A DNA stretch of 64,000 nt from Allium sativum (taxonomy: Eukaryota; Streptophyta; Magnoliopsida; Asparagales; Amaryllidaceae), in contig CM060909.1 of NCBI GenBank assembly GCA_030737875.1, positions 35,267,159 through 35,331,158 on the forward strand, read 5' to 3'. Positions 60,149-64,000 of the stretch are shown here, piece after piece. Both the position numbers and the translations under genes were made by a program. Positions within the stretch are counted from its first letter, which is position 1. Every line of letters starts with the position of its first letter. Below the pieces are notes generated by a model. The model did not search any database and had not been told where the DNA came from. It saw nothing but the letters and a program-made list of their open reading frames with translations.

Positions 60149-61081
60149 GACCCTAATACCTAGCCTAAATCATCATAAATCAATCCTACAACTAAACTAT
60201 GCCAAAATGTTTAATCATGGCCTCCACCCTCTTGTCATAGCTTCCATCTTCATTCATATGAGAGTTCCTAAGCTTGTTTGAGAGCTCCAAAGCTTGATTT
60301 AAGGCCAAAGTTCAATCTTTCTTCATTAAAACAAGGATCTTTCTTCATATAATCAAAGGAGCTTCTTGGAGCTTGTATTCATTTGGGTTTTTTTAGAGTT
60401 GCTAGTGGCTTCGTCTCAATCTTATTTATATTTTATAAGTCTTCATAGCATTGTAAGCCCTATACTACTCTTAGATTCTAACTATGAAGTTAAATATGAC
60501 ATGTTGCAAGTTTGGGTTTGGGCATAAGTATGATATGTGCTTTGATTCTATCATGTTATGCATAGGTTTATTCTATGCATGTTTGTAAAGCTATCACCTT
60601 GATCTTGTGGGTTAAAAGCTATAAGCTTTATGTTGAAATGTTGCATTATGCAACATGAGAACTCTCATAACCTTTATGATAACTTGCATATAATGTTATA
60701 TGCGAACTTCTAGTCATCATTCTATGTCATCTAGGACCATGTATCACATATTCACTAAGTTTGAATGTTATGCATGTTTTGAGGCTTATGATGTAACATG
60801 CAAGTTTAAATGAAAATATTTATGCCTCATATGCTACCATGTCTAACTTGTGGCCAACCTTATTACCTTATGCCCTTTTTGTCATGCTTTTGCCAAGTTC
60901 CCTCTTTTGATCTATGTTATGTTATGCGAAACGTACATGCGATGGGAATGCATTGGGTTTGGGTAATATTAATGACATGAAAACATGGTTTTAAAATATG
61001 ACATGAACATTGACTTGTGATTATGTTTGTAAACATAAGGATGGACATGACACTTAGAAAATATGAGTGGCCAACTCGAGG

Positions 61082-61260
61082 TTGGGTTGAGTTTGTAGCA
61101 TAAATCTACCCGGAACCGACCGGCTTAACTAGTGGCTACAAACAATAGGACCCAATGTGAGTAGTTGGTCATGTTGTGCTTAAACCCGAGGTTAGACTAG
61201 GTTGTGGTGTAAAGCTACCCGGACCCGCCCGGCTTAACTAGTAACCACAACAAGGTCTAA
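61082..61260 (+). other. twin covarying hairpins (3' LTR)
   Basis: Hairpin 1: TTGGGTT (61082-61088) with GACCCAA (61149-61155), GTTTGTAGC (61091-61099) with GCTACAAAC (61135-61143). Hairpin 2: TTAGAC (61192-61197) with GTCTAA (61255-61260), GTTGTGGT (61201-61208) with ACCACAAC (61244-61251). Confidence 0.85.
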
Positions 61261-62478
61261 TGTGAGAGGTTAAGGTGCATTAAATTAATTAATGCCACAT
61301 GATAGGGTTAAGTCATGGACCACGTAACACTTAACCAACATGAACACGATGGGTTGATAGGGTTAAGTCATGAACCTTGGGTACACTTAACCAACTTGAT
61401 GCTTGATTGGATCGGGTTAACCACATTTAACCCGTTAGGAAACCCTAGTTACGAGGTCCTTTTCACCAGTAACCGTCTTGATTGTATCATGATACCATAG
61501 GGACTAGGCTAGGGTGGGGCACGATTACTGGGCTGACATGCAAGCGACCAAAACGACGGCTGAGTAGGTGCGCTGGTGTAGGTTCAGGCGGACTATGGTC
61601 GTGCACATAGTCCAGAGTTGAAAAAGCAGACACGGGCACCCGTAGGTTTAGGCTGTGCATGCTTGATTTGTGTCCGGGGTTGGCACCCTAGGGCTTGATA
61701 CACCCTAGGGTGGACCTAGCACAGTTTGACTACACTTCGTGATTGGGCCGTATGACACTGACACTTGACGAGTTAGGCTTTTAGGGAGCCGATCGATTAG
61801 ACCGTGTTGTTGGACCTTGATCTAGGTCATCTCGGGATATTGGGCCAAGATTGGGCCAAGGGATCATTTCTTGTTTATACTTGACATGGATTACTAGTAC
61901 ACACTTGGTGCAACTTAACCTTGTATATGCGATGCCACACTTGATCTATCTTGTTAACTTTTCACCATGCCGGTTATCACCCTATGTCTCATCTCTGTTT
62001 TACATGTTCAGTTAACTTTATTAGTTTTTATACTAATAGTAGATAGGATTTACCAGTCTTTTTGACTGACCCGTTTTCGTTCGCCTCTTTTCTTCCGTTT
62101 CCCCCCCCTCAGGTTTGCAGGGTGGGACACTGGTACCTAGCTTGGATCTTTAGCTGCTTTTCTGGATAGCTCATGTACGGTTTGGACTTGAGCATGCTAT
62201 GGCTTTATTCTACCTTGGGGATAGTTACTTTATGATTTTCTTTCCAGTTTTCAGTTGATGTTTCTAGACTATGTTTTGTGGAAAATAATGACCAAGTACT
62301 TTGATGTAACTTGACTATGGTTTTGAAATGTTAGTTTTATCCGCTGCTTTATTTACTCTGTTTTTACTCATATGTTCTGTCTTGTGATGTCTGCATGCAT
62401 GTTTACCTCGTTTAACGCCCCTCCAGAGCCAGTGCACTTGCAAGAGTGGCATTTGCAGAGGTGGGGTGTTACAATCGT

Positions 62479-64000
62479 ACCCATTTACTTTCCCATGAAT
62501 TCACCTAATACAATATATGTATCTATCTCTCAATATTGAGATATACCCCATGGTAACCCACTCGCACGGTCTCCACTGTAATGAACGCAGTCCTCATCCT
62601 ATGTCGGAGTGACGTACGGATCTCTATATAACAATGTTACATTCCACATATATCTATCATTACTATGCTACGTAAGCATATGGACTGGCACTATCGATCG
62701 AATCAGATTCCTTATCAGAATAATGACCTCTAGTCTATGATACACCAACCAGAGCAGATAAGCATGTATCTAGACCGTCCCACGTATGTACTGTAATTGT
62801 AGCTCGATGCCTCAGTCGCACGTCCTTAAATGTGCACCGAGTTCCGTGGCAGGGCTAAACAAGAAACACGGAACTCGGTCGGGAGTTTTTCCATATCTGT
62901 ACAGGCCCGTCTTTAAAGTGCCTCTATATACAAACATACCTAGGGTCTGTTTTAGTGGTGGCTATGGCCCCACCTCGGGCCCTCCCTCAACTAGTAAAGA
63001 CTAAAGAGCTAAGAGATCGCCCCTAATAACAACCAATCAATACATCCATGTTGCATCTACCCTCAACCCCGTACCTCGATAGTGAAAGGTGAAATGATAT
63101 CTTGGGTTTAGCTCTAGTCTTTTCGCATCCCCCTGGCTGCCGATGATGGATATCCGACGGTCTACTATCCTTGTTGGTCGTGACCCTCTCTACCTCCTCG
63201 TGAGGCAACTGTCGAACCACCCTTGTGTCACATCGTCACAGCATTCTGACTGCATAGCTACATCTACAGTCAAGGCCCACCCACCTAGTAGTTAAGCATA
63301 GACCCAACACCTGCGAGTACAGCATAAGACATTTGTCACCGCACAAAGGACTACTAGGAGCACCTTACGTACTTCAGAAAGCCGCGTGCTTCCCCTTCTA
63401 GTCCTTTGGAGCCATCATAACAATCAAATGAATGTGCGCTCCCCTCGTATCTTATAACACCTCGATGATCTACCCCATTGGGTTATTCACCCTCAAACGT
63501 ACGGACTGGTCCAAACGCCTTTCTTTAATATGTTGTTAGACCCTATGTCTAAACATTCTTTTATGCACTTGCCTTACCTCACCGGTTCCCATTTAACTGG
63601 TTTATTTCCCGTTCATATTGAATTCCTATACTAGTTTACCAAGTTTCTCTTGCTTATTAATTTCAATCATATAACTTAATCCATTTAAGTTTATTAATAA
63701 GCCCACAACATGTTGTTCTCTAGATTGTGGCCCAAGGTCTGTAATCCACAATCTATTTTATATTCTTGCTTGGTTACATCATTACAATAACATGTTCTCC
63801 TTAATATGTTATTAAGTATATCTCAATTTACATGTTTATTAATTAACATGCCACTTACCATTTATGACTAAATATAACTTATTTATTTTACAAGTTTTCC
63901 TCATTCTTTCTCATTTAATCATAAATTCAATTTACACTGTCACTACAACTTATCGTTGTTTACTTAGAAGATTATTATGCATATCTAATTCTATCATTTC
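62479..64000 (-). mobile_element. 5' LTR of the collapsed chromovirus, continued to window end
   Basis: Resumes at the base after the ATCGT duplication (ACCCATTTAC, 62479) and aligns with 45412-46936 of the other LTR. No gene inside; the ORF at 62786-63004 is by-product. Confidence 0.9.

Larger units (their letters stand above)
51683..62473 (+). mobile_element. nearly complete Tekay/Del-like Ty3/gypsy chromovirus
   Basis: 10.8-kb element with 2807-bp and 2803-bp LTRs (TGTAACAACCC ... GGGGTGTTACA), Met-tRNA PBS, gag-pol in one polyprotein frame, PPT and a perfect TSD. The domain order gag-AP-RT-RNase H-IN-chromodomain is that of chromoviruses; the long LTRs and C-terminal KLVKVQW...EDATWE segment fit the Tekay/Del clade. 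The frame is broken by a frameshift in gag and TAG and TGA codons in pol, so this copy is not autonomous as it stands. The LTRs differ at about a dozen sites in the first 460 bp. Confidence 0.96.
59671..62473 (+). mobile_element. 3' LTR (2803 bp)
   Basis: Same order of signals as the 5' LTR: hexamer island with six intact GTCGAC near 59937-60008, intact TATAAAAG, twin hairpins at 61082-61260, CAGTC/GACTG hairpin at 62054-62068. Ends GGGGTGTTACA. Confidence 0.95.
44736..64000 (-). mobile_element. chromovirus with 4.2-kb LTRs and collapsed gag-pol, runs off the window
   Basis: The 3' LTR 44736-48955 is complete (outer end TGTGACACCCC, inner end GGGGTGTTACA). The interior 48956-51006 has PPT and PBS but only pieces of gag, protease, RT, integrase and chromodomain. 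The 5' LTR starts at 51007 (TGTGACATCCC), is split by the insertion at 51683-62473, and continues to the window end. Base 64000 corresponds to about 46936 in the other LTR, so roughly 2 kb of LTR lies outside. The left flank is TTGGG; its partner is not visible. Confidence 0.9.

Noticed and set aside
1..64000. tRNA or rRNA genes
   Set aside because: I looked for B-box-like GGTTCRANYCC and cloverleaf arms and found none convincing; TGGTATCAGAGC sites are retrotransposon PBS sequences, not tRNA genes.

Overview
The window is nuclear DNA of a flowering plant, almost certainly heterochromatic or pericentromeric. It is AT-rich and built nearly entirely of LTR retrotransposons inserted into one another. 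Evidence for a plant: Ty3/gypsy chromovirus polyproteins with plant-type initiator-Met tRNA primer sites, 5-bp target duplications, a CACTA-like DNA-transposon end and no dense coding. I find no intact host gene, no tRNA or rRNA gene and no CRISPR. The species cannot be named from the sequence.

Layout: 1-1572 is the 3' part of an LTR. 1942-8758 is a probable 6.8-kb solo LTR, followed by a truncated relative (8764-12901), both on the + strand. 13190-14798 is a broken coiled-coil pseudogene on the - strand, cut at 14799 by a CACTA-type terminus that may pair with a degenerate end near 42688. Two retroelements sit inside that unit. The first (15908-30535, - strand, TSD TAAAG) is a non-autonomous giant: two ~6.8-kb LTRs around a 1037-bp non-coding core with PBS and PPT (LARD type). 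The second (32031-40774, - strand, TSD CTAAA) is a Tekay/Del-like chromovirus reduced to gag and a protease remnant. From 44736 to beyond the window end lies a third element (- strand, 4.2-kb LTRs, collapsed gag-pol). Its 5' LTR was hit by a nearly complete Tekay/Del-like element (51683-62473, + strand, TSD ATCGT). That element encodes gag, protease, RT, RNase H, DD35E integrase and a chromodomain-like tail, broken by one frameshift and two in-frame stops.

The elements look functionally linked. The giant-LTR elements and the coding chromoviruses share the LTR start, a CCAGTC hairpin, a TTCCGCTGC-like box near the LTR end, the 2-nt spacer to the Met-tRNA PBS, and the CGGGGACGAAA block before the PPT. 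This suggests, but does not prove, that the coding chromoviruses mobilise the non-coding ones.

The most unusual signal is a pair of adjacent hairpins in the LTRs of three chromovirus families. The 8-9-bp stems are rewritten with pairing kept, while the ~35-nt loop is conserved. Other notable signals are arrays of AT-rich palindromes inside the giant LTRs and GTCGAC- or CCGATC-rich islands.
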